This document shows positions 42,967-52,976 of a stretch of 64,000 nt of DNA, in pieces. The stretch comes from Amycolatopsis sp. A133 (GTDB taxonomy: Bacteria > Actinomycetota > Actinomycetes > Mycobacteriales > Pseudonocardiaceae), in NCBI RefSeq assembly GCF_031082405.1, contig NZ_JAVHJU010000025.1, positions 310,001 through 374,000 of the forward strand, given 5' to 3'. The translations under genes were made by a program, and so were the position numbers. Below the pieces are notes generated by a model that was not told where the DNA came from, did no database searches, and saw only the letters and a list, made by a program, of their open reading frames with translations. Position 1 is the first letter of the stretch. Every line of letters starts with the position of its first letter.

Positions 42967-43878
42967 TCAGCGTTCTTCGTCGTCCCAGGGACGGTTCCGG
43001 CGCGGCGGGGCACTCCGTCCACCGGACGGACGCCGGGGCGGCGGGGTGTCGCGGCCGTCCTCGGCGGGCGGGCGGGGACGCCGTCGCGGCGCGTCACCGC
43101 GCGGCTCGCGCCGGCGCGGGTCGCCTTCTTCCGGACGGGGCGTGCGCCGGGTCGCCGGCGGCGGCTTGCGCGTGCCGCGGGTGCCGGGGTCGCGTTCGGC
43201 GGGAGCGCCGGCGCGGGGTGCACGGCGTTCGCCGTCCGCCGGAGGACGCGGGCGGCGGGCCGGTTCGCCCTCCCGGCCGCGCCGGCCGCCCGGGGGCAGC
43301 GGCGTCTGACCGGTGCGGCTCGAACCCGCCGGCCGCGGACGGGCAGCGGTCGACGCGGCGCGGGGCTTCTCGTCGTCTTCGTCCGCCCGGAGGTCGGCCT
43401 TTTTGGCCTTCTTCGGGGCGTCCGGGTCGCGCTCGCGGAAGATGCGGACGAAGCCGATCAGCAGCGTGATGCCGGTGGTGATCGCCATCGTGGGGAAGCC
43501 GTTGATCAGCGGGGTGCCGATGTTCAGGGCCTTCGACAGCATGTCGTCGCCCTGGGAACCGGACGTCAGCAGGATCACGCCGGGCACGGTCACGGCCAGC
43601 ACCAGCGGCGGCATCACCATCGGCCCGAACAGGCCGCGGCGCCGCACCGCGCAGACCGCGAGCACGGCCCCGCCGATGTAGCAGACGGTGAAGATCACGG
43701 GGATACCGCCCTGGCTGGGCTTGCCCAGGAGGGCACCTACGATCGCCAGACCGAGGCCGACCAGGACCGCCGCCCACCACGGCAGTCCGCGCCTCGAACC
43801 GACGACAGGACGCTCATCCCACGGCACGGGGACGTCGTCGGCATCTGGATCGCTCTGGCGATCGCGAATCGCGGTCAC
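42967..43878 (-). CDS. DUF6542-domain membrane protein
   Basis: 303-residue protein. A short N-terminus is followed by about four membrane helices (residues 33-55, 60-75, 82-100 and 122-142), then a 140-residue tail very rich in Arg, Pro and Gly that is probably disordered. The equivalent gene (Rv1111c) has the same place next to ispH in mycobacteria. Function unknown. The GTG at 43878 has TACGGT 8 nt upstream, so it is probably leaderless. Confidence 0.75.
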   Translation of the reverse strand: MTAIRDRQSDPDADDVPVPWDERPVVGSRRGLPWWAAVLVGLGLAIVGALLGKPSQGGIPVIFTVCYIGGAVLAVCAVRRRGLFGPMVMPPLVLAVTVPGVILLTSGSQGDDMLSKALNIGTPLINGFPTMAITTGITLLIGFVRIFRERDPDAPKKAKKADLRADEDDEKPRAASTAARPRPAGSSRTGQTPLPPGGRRGREGEPARRPRPPADGERRAPRAGAPAERDPGTRGTRKPPPATRRTPRPEEGDPRRREPRGDAPRRRPRPPAEDGRDTPPPRRPSGGRSAPPRRNRPWDDEER

Positions 43879-44294
43879 AGGGCAACACCGTATCTCGTGG
43901 TTGTGAAGATCTTGCCAGCACCGCCGCCGACGTGGGCCGACAGCCACCCGGGGGCATGATCCGGTGGCGCCGGGTGACGGCCGGTGACCGGGGTTGCGGC
44001 CCCTTGTGGCCAGGGTCCTCCGTACGAGAGGTGAGCGGCAACCCGCGTGGGGGCTCGTCGCGAGGAAGGTTCGGGTGTGGGCACCGCGTCAGCCGAAGTC
44101 ACCGCTGGTCACGCGACCCCGGTGAGGCTTGCGCGTCCGCCAGGCGCCCAGCCGACCTCCCCTGCCCGGCGCCGGCGCCCTCGTCACTTTCGTGACGAAA
44201 GTGTTCTGGAGACGCACCCTCCGGAACACTTTCCCTACGAAAGTGACGTCTTGGGCGAACTCCGGGAGCAGCCCAGCGGGGCGCAAGCCGGCTC
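43879..44294. other. 416-bp gap without a recognised gene
   Basis: The longest non-coding stretch of the window. Next to DUF6542 lies that gene's leaderless promoter. 43930-44180 is GC-rich with many local hairpins but no RNA family I recognise. Open frames through it have no Shine-Dalgarno and run antisense into rmuC, so I do not call them genes. 44185-44245 is a compound palindrome, described separately. Confidence 0.6.
44185..44245. repeat. Compound palindrome, copy A
   Basis: Two palindromes, cactttcgtgacgaaagtg (44185-44203) and cactttccctacgaaagtg (44227-44245), flank a ttctgga/tccggaa stem. Together 44197-44210 and 44220-44233 form a 14-bp stem with one G-T wobble and loop gacgcaccc. 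It lies 49 nt past the rmuC stop. Copy B is at 62848-62908. Confidence 0.8.
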
Positions 44295-45209
44295 TCAGCT
44301 GGCTGCCAGTTCGTCTCCTTTTCGCACCGTCGGCACGGCTGCCGGGCTTCCGGCCGCGTCGGTCAGCGGGGCCACCGTCGCCCGGAACGTCTCCAGGGCC
44401 TCCAGCTCCCGCCTCCGCGCCGACAAGAACCGCTGCAGGTGCGTGCTCGACAGGTTCAACGCCTCCACCGCGCCGCCCGCTGCCCGGTGGGCCGCCGCCG
44501 CTCCGGCCCGCACCTGCTCGACGTCCGCCTCCAGCGTGCGGTCGCTGGCCGCGAACAGGGCCGCCGAGGCCAGTACCCCGAAGCCGGTCGGGCCGCACAG
44601 GAACACGCGGCGGTCGATCAGCCAGCGCAACAGCTCCGGGTCCGTGTCCAGCGCCGCGACCACCGCCGCGTCGGACGGGACGAACATGATCGTTCCGTAG
44701 ATCGCGTCCGCCCAGCGCTGGTAGCCCTTGCCCGCCAGATCGGCCGCGCGGGAACGGATCTGGCGGACGTGCGCGCGCAACGCGTCCAGCCGCTCGTCCG
44801 GGTCGTCCGTCTCCACCGCCTCGGACCACGTCGCCATGCTCGCCTTCGCGTCCACCGGCACCGTGCGGTCGCCGCCCACCCGCAGCACCATGTCCGGCTT
44901 CGCCGAGCCGCCGCCGCCCAGGTCCGTCTGCAGCGTGAAGTGCAGGTCCTCGCGCAGCCCGAGGGCGCGCGCCGTCTCGACCAGCACCTGCTCGCCCAGC
45001 TCGCCGCGGCCGCTGATCGACGCGAACGCGACCTCGTACCGCCGCAGCGCCAGCTGTTGCTGGTCCGCCTTGGCCCGCTCCGCCGCCACCAGCCGGGCCG
45101 CCGCGTCCGCCCGGCGCATCCCGTCCTGGTACAGCCGCCACAGCAGCGCGACGGCGATCAGCAGCAGGACCGCGAGCACGATCGCCGCGGTGGTCAGCAC
45201 TGTCGCCAC
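44295..45209 (-). CDS. rmuC: DNA recombination protein RmuC
   Basis: 304-residue protein with one N-terminal helix (about 5-25), a short coiled region and a PD-(D/E)XK-like nuclease core (SAKPDMVLRV, then RTVPVDAKASMATW). RmuC limits recombination at inverted repeats and short repeats. It is shorter than the 400-500 residues of E. coli RmuC because the coiled coil is reduced. The GTG at 45209 follows GGAGGGG. It is divergent from sbcCD, which acts on the same DNA structures. Confidence 0.9.
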   Translation of the reverse strand: MATVLTTAAIVLAVLLLIAVALLWRLYQDGMRRADAAARLVAAERAKADQQQLALRRYEVAFASISGRGELGEQVLVETARALGLREDLHFTLQTDLGGGGSAKPDMVLRVGGDRTVPVDAKASMATWSEAVETDDPDERLDALRAHVRQIRSRAADLAGKGYQRWADAIYGTIMFVPSDAAVVAALDTDPELLRWLIDRRVFLCGPTGFGVLASAALFAASDRTLEADVEQVRAGAAAAHRAAGGAVEALNLSSTHLQRFLSARRRELEALETFRATVAPLTDAAGSPAAVPTVRKGDELAAS

Positions 45210-45354
45210 TTCGTCCCCTCCGTCCGAGCTCCGGGCTCGCAGACATCATGGCGGACCGCACCGACAAAAACCGCACCCGGTCCGTCGCTCTGGGTAGCTG
45301 ACCTGCAAACACTTCGATTCCGCGCAGGGCGTGTCCGATCTTGCCCGCTCGTGT

Positions 45355-45370
45355 TAGTACACACGTTCGA
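45355..45370. promoter_or_regulatory. Candidate LexA/SOS box upstream of sbcD
   Basis: On the minus strand TCGAACGTGTGTACTA matches the actinobacterial SOS consensus TCGAAC-N4-GTTCGA at 10 of 12 specified positions. It lies about 45 bp before the sbcD -10 hexamer (TACCTT, 45415-45420), in the rmuC/sbcD divergent gap. Confidence 0.4.
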
Positions 45371-45427
45371 GTGAGGCGGCGGCGTGCCTGCGCGATTTCG
45401 TCGGAGCCGGGTCGTACCTTGGCCCCC

Positions 45428-46579
45428 GTGAGATTCCTGCACACCTCCGACTGGCACGTCGGCCGCACGTTCCACGGCGCCGATCTGCTCGCGGAACAGG
45501 AAGCGGTGCTCGGGCACCTCGCCGACCTCGTGGCCGGCGAGGCGATCGACGCCGTCCTGGTGGCAGGCGACATCTACGACCGCGCGGTCCCCTCGGCGGA
45601 GGCCGTGCGGGTCGCGGCGAAAGCCGTCGCCCGGATCCGCGCGGCCGGCGCGCAGCTGATCGTCACCCCCGGGAACCACGACTCGGCGCCCCGCCTCGGC
45701 GCCTTCGCGGAGTTCGCCGCGGCGGGCGGCCTGCACCTGCGCACCACCGTCGGCGGGCTGGCCGAACCGGTGCTGCTCGACGACGACCACGGACCCGTCG
45801 CCGTGTACGGGATCCCTTACCTGGAGCCGGAACCGGCGCGCCACGCGCTGGGTGTGCCGGACGCGCGCGGCCACACCGGCGTGCTCACCGAGGCCATGCG
45901 CCGGATCCGCGCCGACCTCGAGACCCGGCCCGGGGCCCGGTCGGTCGTGCTCGCGCACGCGTTCGTCACCGGCGGCGAACCGACCGACTCCGAACGCACG
46001 ATCGCGGTCGGCGGGGTCGAGCAGGTGCCGGGCTCGGTCTTCGACGGCGTCGACTACGTGGCGCTCGGCCACCTCCACGGCCCGCAGACCCTCGCCGAGC
46101 ACCTGCGCTACTCCGGCAGCCCGCTGGCGTACTCGTTTTCCGAGGCGCGCCACCACAAATCGGTCTGGCTGGTCGACGTCGACCAGAACGGTCTCGCGGA
46201 GGTCCGGCGCCACGAACTGCCTGTCCCGAGAAAGCTCGCCACACTCACCGGCAACATCGAAGATCTCCTGCTGGACCCGGCGCACGACGCCTACCTCGAC
46301 CACTTCCTGTCGGTCACCGTCACCGACCGGGTGCGCCCGGTCGACGCGATGCGGCGGCTGCGCGAGCGGTTCCCGTACGCGGTCCACCTGGAGTGGGAGC
46401 CCGCGGGCGGGCGCGCCGGCGCGCCGCTGCGCTACTCCGACGCCGTCCGCGGCCGGTCCGACATCGAGGTCTCGCGCAGCTTCCTCGACGACTGCCGCGG
46501 CGCCCCGCCGACCGAAAGCGAAGAGCAGCTGTTGTTCCAGGCCCTGGAAGCGGCCGACCGGGGGGCCCTCGCGAAATGA
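45428..46579 (+). CDS. sbcD: Exonuclease subunit SbcD
   Basis: 383-residue Mre11-type metallophosphoesterase that cuts DNA hairpins and double-strand ends with SbcC. The phosphoesterase motifs are in order: HTSDWHVGRTF, VAGDIYDR, TPGNHDS, LAHAF and ALGHLHG. The GTG at 45428 has TACCTT 7 nt upstream with no Shine-Dalgarno, which decides it over an open frame starting 87 nt earlier. The stop overlaps sbcC (ATGA). Confidence 0.95.
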   Translation: MRFLHTSDWHVGRTFHGADLLAEQEAVLGHLADLVAGEAIDAVLVAGDIYDRAVPSAEAVRVAAKAVARIRAAGAQLIVTPGNHDSAPRLGAFAEFAAAGGLHLRTTVGGLAEPVLLDDDHGPVAVYGIPYLEPEPARHALGVPDARGHTGVLTEAMRRIRADLETRPGARSVVLAHAFVTGGEPTDSERTIAVGGVEQVPGSVFDGVDYVALGHLHGPQTLAEHLRYSGSPLAYSFSEARHHKSVWLVDVDQNGLAEVRRHELPVPRKLATLTGNIEDLLLDPAHDAYLDHFLSVTVTDRVRPVDAMRRLRERFPYAVHLEWEPAGGRAGAPLRYSDAVRGRSDIEVSRSFLDDCRGAPPTESEEQLLFQALEAADRGALAK

Positions 46580-49527
46580 GGCTGCACAGGCTGGAGGTCG
46601 AAGCCTTCGGGCCGTACTGCGCACGCGAGGTCGTCGACTTCGACGTGCTCGGCGCCGACGGCCTCTTCCTCCTGCACGGCGAAACCGGCGCGGGCAAGAC
46701 CACGCTGCTCGACGCGATCGCGTTCGCGCTGTTCGGCGTGGTCCCCGGCGCCCGCAACGAGGCCAAACGGCTGCGCTGCGACCTCGCCGAGCCCGACCAG
46801 GTCACCGAGGTCGCGCTGGAGCTCACCGTGCAGCGCCACCGGCTGAAGATCGTGCGCAACCCGGAGTACCAACGGCCGAAGCGACGCGGCGAGGGCACGA
46901 CCACCCAGCAGGCGAGGGTGTCGCTGAGCTGGATCGGCACCGCGCCCGCCGGGCTGCCGCCGGAGGGCCTGATCCGGATCGAAGAGGTCGCGCGCACCGT
47001 CGAGCGGCTGCTCGGCATGACCGCGGCCCAGTTCTTCCAGGTGGTGCTGCTGCCGCAGGGCGAGTTCGCCCGCTTCCTGCGGTCGGACACCGCCGAACGC
47101 GAGAAGCTGCTGGAACGGCTGTTCGGCACCGAACGCTTCGCCGACGTCGAACGCTGGTTCGCCGACCTGCGTGCCGAGCGCGGCCGCGAGCTGGAAGCGC
47201 GGCAGCGGGACGTGCGGGAGCTGCTGGCCCGGTACGCGCAGGAGGCCCAGCAGGACCCGCCCGAGACGGACGTGGCCGAGTGGGCCGGCGCCGTGCTCGC
47301 CGAGTCGGAAGCCCGCGTCGGGCAGGTGACGGCCGAGCAGGAGCGGGCGCGCTCGGCCGCGCAGCGGGCCGACGCCTACCTGCAGGAAGAACGCTCGAGC
47401 GCGGAAAAGATCCGCCGGGTCCGCACGGCGCACCTGCGGCTCCTCGAAATCACCGAGCAGGCGCCGCAGCGCGCCGAATGGGCGCAGGAGGTCGCGGCCG
47501 CGCGGCGGGCGGCCGGCGTCGCCGTGGAGGCCGACCTGCTGGACCGCCGGGCCGCCGAACTGGCGGAAGCCGAGCAGGCGGAGAAGGCCCGCGGCGCCCG
47601 GCTGCGGGAGTTCGGCACCCGCGCGACCGGCGATCTGAAGGCGCGGGCGGCCACCGCGCGCGAGGAGGCGGGAGCGGTCGCGGAGCTGGTCGCCGAAGCC
47701 GAGCAACAGGAGCTCGACGTCATGCGCCGGGACGACCGGAAGCTCGCCGCGGTCACAGCGAAGCAGCAGGTCGAGGAGCTCACCGCCGAGCTGGCCGCGA
47801 TTCCCGGCCAGCTGGCCAAACTCCGGGCGGACGCCCTCGAAGCGGCCGAGGCCGAGGCGAAACTCGACGGCGCCAAGGCGAAGGTCGACGAGCTGCGCGC
47901 CGTCGCCCGCGACGCGGCCGAACTGCCCGAGGCGCAGGCCAAGGTCCACCGGGGCGAGGCGAAGCTGCGCGAGGTCGTCGACGCGCACCAGGCGGCCCGG
48001 CAGCGGCGGCTCGACCTGCGCGAGCGACGGCTCGACGGAATGGCGGCCGAGCTGGCCGCCGCACTGGCCGACGGTGCGCCCTGCCCGGTGTGCGGGTCGG
48101 CCGAGCACCCGGCGAAGGCGACCCGGGACGTCGAGCTGGTCGACCCGGCCGAGGAACGCGCGGCCGAGGAAGCCGAGCAGGCGGCGGACGCGGTGCGGCA
48201 ACGGGTCGTCGTCGCGCTGGAAGAGGCGAAGGCCCGGCTGGCCGGGCTGATCGAGCGGCTGGCCGGCCGCACGGCCGAGTCGATCACCGCCGAGCTGGCG
48301 GAAGCCCGCGCAACCGTCGCCGCGCTCACCGAGAAGGCCGGCGCGAAGACGAAGCTGAGCCGGCAGGTCGTCCTGCTGGAGCGGGACGCCGAGGCCCGCG
48401 CCGAACGTCTTCGCCGGGCCGAACAGGCGGCGATCGAAGCCACGACCGACGTCCGCGCCTTGGACGAGCGGCTCGCCGAGCGCGAACGCCGTCTGGTCGC
48501 CGGGCGGGGCGAGTTCGCGGACGTCGGCGCGCGGCGGCAGCACCTCCTCGGCCTGGCCGAGGCGCTGGAAGCGGTTGCCGAGGCCCGGACGGCGGTCGCG
48601 GGCGCCCGTGAGCGGGTCACCCAGCAGAAAGCGCTGGTCGAAGCCGCGGTCACGGCGAAGGGGTTCACGTCGCTGAAGAAGGCCCGGGCCGCGATGCTGC
48701 CGGACGAGCAGATCGAAAAGCTGGAGCAGGGCATCGCCGAGGCCGAGGCGGCCGCGGCGGGAGCACGGGCGCTGCTGGCCGAGCCGGACCTGTTCGGGAT
48801 CTCGCCGGACGACGTCGCCGACGTCGGCCGCGCGGCCGACGCGGCCCAGCTGGCCCGGGCGCGCGCCGATTCCGCGTACGCGGCGTTGCGGGTGGCCACC
48901 GCGCAGCACCAGGAGCTGACCCGGCTGGCCGTCCTGCTGCGCAAGGCGCTGGCCGGTCTGGCACCGGCCGAAGCGGAGTACGCCGAGCTGCGGGCGCTCG
49001 CCGACGTCGTCAACGGGCGCGGGCAGAACAGCCGCAAGATGTCGCTGCGGTCGTACGTCCTGGCGGCGCGGCTGGAAGAGGTGGCGGTCGCCGCCACGCA
49101 CCGGCTGCGCACGATGAGCCAGGGCCGATATTCGTTCGTGCACTCGGACGCGGCCGGAGCGCGCGGCACTCGCGGCGGGCTCGGCATCGACGTGCTGGAC
49201 GACTACTCGGGCACCATCCGCCCGGCGAAGACCCTCTCCGGCGGCGAGTCGTTCCTCGCGTCGCTGGCCCTGGCGCTGGGGCTGGCCGACGTCGTCGCGG
49301 GGGAGACCGGTGGCGCGCTGCTGGACACGCTGTTCGTCGACGAGGGTTTCGGCACGCTGGACGCCGAAACGCTCGACGTCGTGATGAACACCCTCGACGA
49401 ACTCCGCGCCGGCGGCCGGGTGGTCGGGCTCGTGTCGCACGTCGAGGAACTGCGGCAGCGCATCCCGACCCGGCTGCGCGTCCGCAAGTCCCGCACGGGT
49501 TCCACCTTGCAGGTGCGCGCGGGTTGA
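46576..49527 (+). CDS. sbcC: Exonuclease subunit SbcC (SMC-like ATPase)
   Basis: 983-residue Rad50-type ATPase. Walker A GETGAGKT is at 35-42. Two long coiled coils flank a zinc hook CPVC at about residues 501-505, where two subunits join. The ABC signature LSGGESFLASLALALGLAD and Walker B TLFVDEGFGTLD are near the C-terminus. With SbcD it processes hairpins and blocked ends, structures that palindromic repeats like those in this window can form. Start coupled to sbcD (ATGA). Confidence 0.95.
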   Translation: MRLHRLEVEAFGPYCAREVVDFDVLGADGLFLLHGETGAGKTTLLDAIAFALFGVVPGARNEAKRLRCDLAEPDQVTEVALELTVQRHRLKIVRNPEYQRPKRRGEGTTTQQARVSLSWIGTAPAGLPPEGLIRIEEVARTVERLLGMTAAQFFQVVLLPQGEFARFLRSDTAEREKLLERLFGTERFADVERWFADLRAERGRELEARQRDVRELLARYAQEAQQDPPETDVAEWAGAVLAESEARVGQVTAEQERARSAAQRADAYLQEERSSAEKIRRVRTAHLRLLEITEQAPQRAEWAQEVAAARRAAGVAVEADLLDRRAAELAEAEQAEKARGARLREFGTRATGDLKARAATAREEAGAVAELVAEAEQQELDVMRRDDRKLAAVTAKQQVEELTAELAAIPGQLAKLRADALEAAEAEAKLDGAKAKVDELRAVARDAAELPEAQAKVHRGEAKLREVVDAHQAARQRRLDLRERRLDGMAAELAAALADGAPCPVCGSAEHPAKATRDVELVDPAEERAAEEAEQAADAVRQRVVVALEEAKARLAGLIERLAGRTAESITAELAEARATVAALTEKAGAKTKLSRQVVLLERDAEARAERLRRAEQAAIEATTDVRALDERLAERERRLVAGRGEFADVGARRQHLLGLAEALEAVAEARTAVAGARERVTQQKALVEAAVTAKGFTSLKKARAAMLPDEQIEKLEQGIAEAEAAAAGARALLAEPDLFGISPDDVADVGRAADAAQLARARADSAYAALRVATAQHQELTRLAVLLRKALAGLAPAEAEYAELRALADVVNGRGQNSRKMSLRSYVLAARLEEVAVAATHRLRTMSQGRYSFVHSDAAGARGTRGGLGIDVLDDYSGTIRPAKTLSGGESFLASLALALGLADVVAGETGGALLDTLFVDEGFGTLDAETLDVVMNTLDELRAGGRVVGLVSHVEELRQRIPTRLRVRKSRTGSTLQVRAG

Positions 49528-49548
49528 GCACTCGGCCAAGATGAAGCC

Positions 49549-49740
49549 ATGACCGACCAGCCGCCGAACGGCCTGCCCCGCTACCGCATGCTCACCGGCC
49601 CGGACGACGCGAAGTTCTGCCACCGGGTCAGCGAGGCGCTGGAGCTCGGTTACCGCCTGTACGGCTCGCCGGCCGCGACCTACGACGGTGAGCAGGTCAT
49701 CGTCGCCCAAGCCGTGCTGTGGCAGGGCGAGCAGGGCTGA
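49549..49740 (+). CDS. DUF1737-domain protein
   Basis: 63-residue protein. RYRMLTGPDDAKFCHRVSEA, then GYRLYGSPAATYDGEQVIVAQAV, is the complete DUF1737 domain, whose function is unknown. The start has a CAAGAT 6 nt upstream and no Shine-Dalgarno, so it may be leaderless or read from sbcC 22 nt upstream. It is convergent with the ada-alkA gene. Confidence 0.85.
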   Translation: MTDQPPNGLPRYRMLTGPDDAKFCHRVSEALELGYRLYGSPAATYDGEQVIVAQAVLWQGEQG

Positions 49741-49752
49741 CGCCGGCCCGGC

Positions 49753-51138
49753 TCAGCCGAGCGGACCCGTCGCCGCGCGTCGGAGGTACCTCCCGGCGTA
49801 GGAACACCACGGCGTCCACGCGCGGGCCCGTTCGCCGAGCGAGTCCGGTGAGATCCCCAGCGCCTCGGCGCCGCGGCGGACTTCCGCGTCGTCGGCGAGC
49901 AGGACGTCCGGGGCGCCGAGGACCCGCATCACCACGTAGTCCGCCGTCGACGGGTCGACGCACGCCAGCAGCTCCGCCCGCAGCTCGGCCGCGTCCCGGC
50001 CGACGTGCACGTCCAGCCGTCCCTCGGCCAGCGCGGCGGCGACGGGGTGGCCGGCGGTCGCGATCTGGGCCGCGGCCGGGAACAGCCGCGTCACACCCCA
50101 CTCGCCCGGCACCTCCTCGCCGAGCGGCACCTCGCTGAGGAGGGCGCGGAGCAGCAATTCCTCGCCGTTCACCGCGCCCGGCACCCGGATCCCCGGCACG
50201 GCCGCGACCACCGGGGCCAGCGCCGGGTCGGCGCCGAGGACGCGGGTGACCGCCGCGGGGTCGGCGTCGAGGTCGAGCAGCCGGCGCACCCGGCTGACCG
50301 CGCTGCCGAGGTCGCGCAGGTCGGTGAGCATCAGCTCGCAGCGCACGTGGTCCCGTTGCGGCGTCAGCCGCACGACGCCGGTGCCGTGGGCGAGCCGCAG
50401 GGTGCGCGCGTAGGTCTCCGAAGTGACTTCCTCGACGCCCGGCACCGCGTGAGCTGCGAAGAAGCGAAGCAGGCCCGAAGCGTCGAAAGGCGGCCTGAAC
50501 GGCAGCCGCAGGCTGAGCCGGGTGCCCGTCACATCGCTTTGCCGTCCACGCCGTGAAGCAGCGAAGGCGCGAAGCTGCGAAGGCGTCGTCGCGAACACTT
50601 CGCGGATCGTCTCGTTGAACTGCCGGACGCTGGAGAAGCCGGCCGCGAACGCGACGTCCGTCAGCGGCAGCTCGGACATCTCGATCAGCAGCCGCGCCGA
50701 ATGCGCGCGGTGCGCCCGGGCGAGCGCGAGCGGGCCCGCGCCCAGCTCGGCGGTGAGCACCCGGCCGAGCTGGCGTTCCGAGTAGCCGAGCCGCCGGGCG
50801 AGGCCCGGGACGCCTTCGCGCTCCACGGTCCCGTCCGAGATCAGGCGCATCGCCCGCGCGGCGAGGTCGGCGCGCACGTTCCAGTCCGGCGAGCCGGGCA
50901 CGGCGTCCGGCAGGCAGCGGCGGCAGGCGCGGAAACCGTTGGCCTGCGCGGCCGCCGACGTCGGGAAGAAGCGGACGTTCTGCACCTTCGGCGTCGACGC
51001 CGGGCACGACGGGCGGCAGTAGATCCCGGTGGTGCGGACCGCCATGATGAACTGGCCGTCGAAGCGCGGGTCGCGGGCGGTGACCACGCGGTAGCAGCGT
51101 TCGGCGTCGCGCCAGAGTGAGAGCGTCTCGGTGGCCAT
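49753..51138 (-). CDS. alkA: Ada regulatory domain fused to AlkA glycosylase
   Basis: 461-residue adaptive-response protein. The N-terminal Ada zinc domain has Cys41, Cys45, Cys72 and Cys75 (GIYCRPSCPAS, FRACRRCLPDA), whose first Cys accepts methyl from DNA phosphotriesters. An AraC-type HTH follows (about 90-190). The C-terminal half is a 3-methyladenine DNA glycosylase II. There is no O6-methylguanine transferase domain. It therefore combines sensing, activation and base excision. The ATG at 51138 is preferred over one four codons upstream. Confidence 0.9.
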   Translation of the reverse strand: MATETLSLWRDAERCYRVVTARDPRFDGQFIMAVRTTGIYCRPSCPASTPKVQNVRFFPTSAAAQANGFRACRRCLPDAVPGSPDWNVRADLAARAMRLISDGTVEREGVPGLARRLGYSERQLGRVLTAELGAGPLALARAHRAHSARLLIEMSELPLTDVAFAAGFSSVRQFNETIREVFATTPSQLRAFAASRRGRQSDVTGTRLSLRLPFRPPFDASGLLRFFAAHAVPGVEEVTSETYARTLRLAHGTGVVRLTPQRDHVRCELMLTDLRDLGSAVSRVRRLLDLDADPAAVTRVLGADPALAPVVAAVPGIRVPGAVNGEELLLRALLSEVPLGEEVPGEWGVTRLFPAAAQIATAGHPVAAALAEGRLDVHVGRDAAELRAELLACVDPSTADYVVMRVLGAPDVLLADDAEVRRGAEALGISPDSLGERARAWTPWCSYAGRYLRRAATGPLG

Positions 51139-51240
51139 GGATCCGAGCATGCCAGCAGGTCAGCGCGGTCGCTGGCGGAAATCCGCCACGGCGTTGGGTG
51201 CGTGGGGCGCGGGCGCGGCAGCCACGTAGACTGCGGGGTC

Positions 51241-52323
<1,083 letters not shown>

Positions 52324-52353
52324 CGCGCTTCACAAGTTCGACTACTGACTGTT

Positions 52354-52393
52354 GCTTTCATTGGACGCAGGATATACTGCGTCCAATGAAAGC
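52354..52393. promoter_or_regulatory. 17-bp perfect inverted repeat over leaderless promoter
   Basis: gctttcattggacgcag (52354-52370) and its exact reverse complement (52377-52393) flank gatata. The -10 box TATACT (52373-52378) lies at the centre and the ATG (52386) inside the right arm, 7 nt from the -10. Occupancy by the encoded winged-helix protein would block its own transcription. Confidence 0.8.
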
Positions 52394-52976
52394 TTCGCCG
52401 AGCTTGCTTCCCCTCCTGCGGTCACGCATGCAGGGTGAGCTGCTCGCGCTGGTCCTGCTCCAACCCGAGCGCGAGTACAGCATCACTGAGCTCGCCGAAG
52501 CCTCCGGTGTCACACCCACGGCCGTGCTGCGCGAAGTCGAGCGGCTCGTCGGCGGCGGCATCCTGGAAGACCGGCGGGTGGGCCGCAGCCGTCTCGTCAA
52601 GGCCCGCACGGACACCCCGCTCTACCGGCCCTTGAGCGAGCTCATCGCGGCCACCTTCGGGCCGCTGCCGCTGCTCGCCGAGGCTCTGTCCGGGCTCGCG
52701 GGCGTGCAGGAGGCCTACATCTACGGGTCGTGGGCCGCGCGCTACGGCGGTGAGCCGGGGCCGCCGCCCGGGGACGTTGACGTCCTCGTTGTCGGCTCGC
52801 CCGATCCGGATGCGCTTTTCGACCTGGCCGAGCGCGTGTCGCGGCGGCTGGGGCGCGAGGTCAACGTCCACCGGATCACACCGGCGTCGTGGGCGTCGGA
52901 CAGCGTGGATCCGTTCCTCACCAGCGTGCGTGAACGTCCGCTGGTCCCGCTGCCGCTCGACCAGGAGACCCGATGA
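52386..52976 (+). CDS. Winged-helix/nucleotidyltransferase (MNT) protein
   Basis: 196-residue two-domain protein. Residues 15-75 are a winged helix (YSITELAEASGVTPTAVLRE). Residues 105-165 are a minimal nucleotidyltransferase: Gly114-Ser115 (YIYGSWAARYG) and Asp130/Asp132 (GDVDVLVVG); the spacing is GS-x14-DxD, longer than the usual x10. The third acidic position appears weak (REVNVHRI). It overlaps the HEPN gene (ATGA). By analogy with MntA/HepT modules it would be the antitoxin, with the HTH giving autoregulation. That role is inferred. Confidence 0.82.
   Translation: MKASPSLLPLLRSRMQGELLALVLLQPEREYSITELAEASGVTPTAVLREVERLVGGGILEDRRVGRSRLVKARTDTPLYRPLSELIAATFGPLPLLAEALSGLAGVQEAYIYGSWAARYGGEPGPPPGDVDVLVVGSPDPDALFDLAERVSRRLGREVNVHRITPASWASDSVDPFLTSVRERPLVPLPLDQETR

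Noticed and set aside
44047..44700. Plus-strand frame in the DUF6542-rmuC gap
   Set aside because: No Shine-Dalgarno or -10 at the right place, low-complexity translation, runs antisense through the rmuC 3' end.
45852..48611. 919-codon plus-strand frame overlapping sbcD and sbcC
   Set aside because: Arg/Pro/Ala-rich shadow translation in a third frame, without family motifs.
46432..49710. 1092-codon open frame antisense to sbcC
   Set aside because: High-GC third positions of sbcC leave the antisense frame open; the translation has no recognisable domains, while sbcC has Walker, hook and signature motifs.
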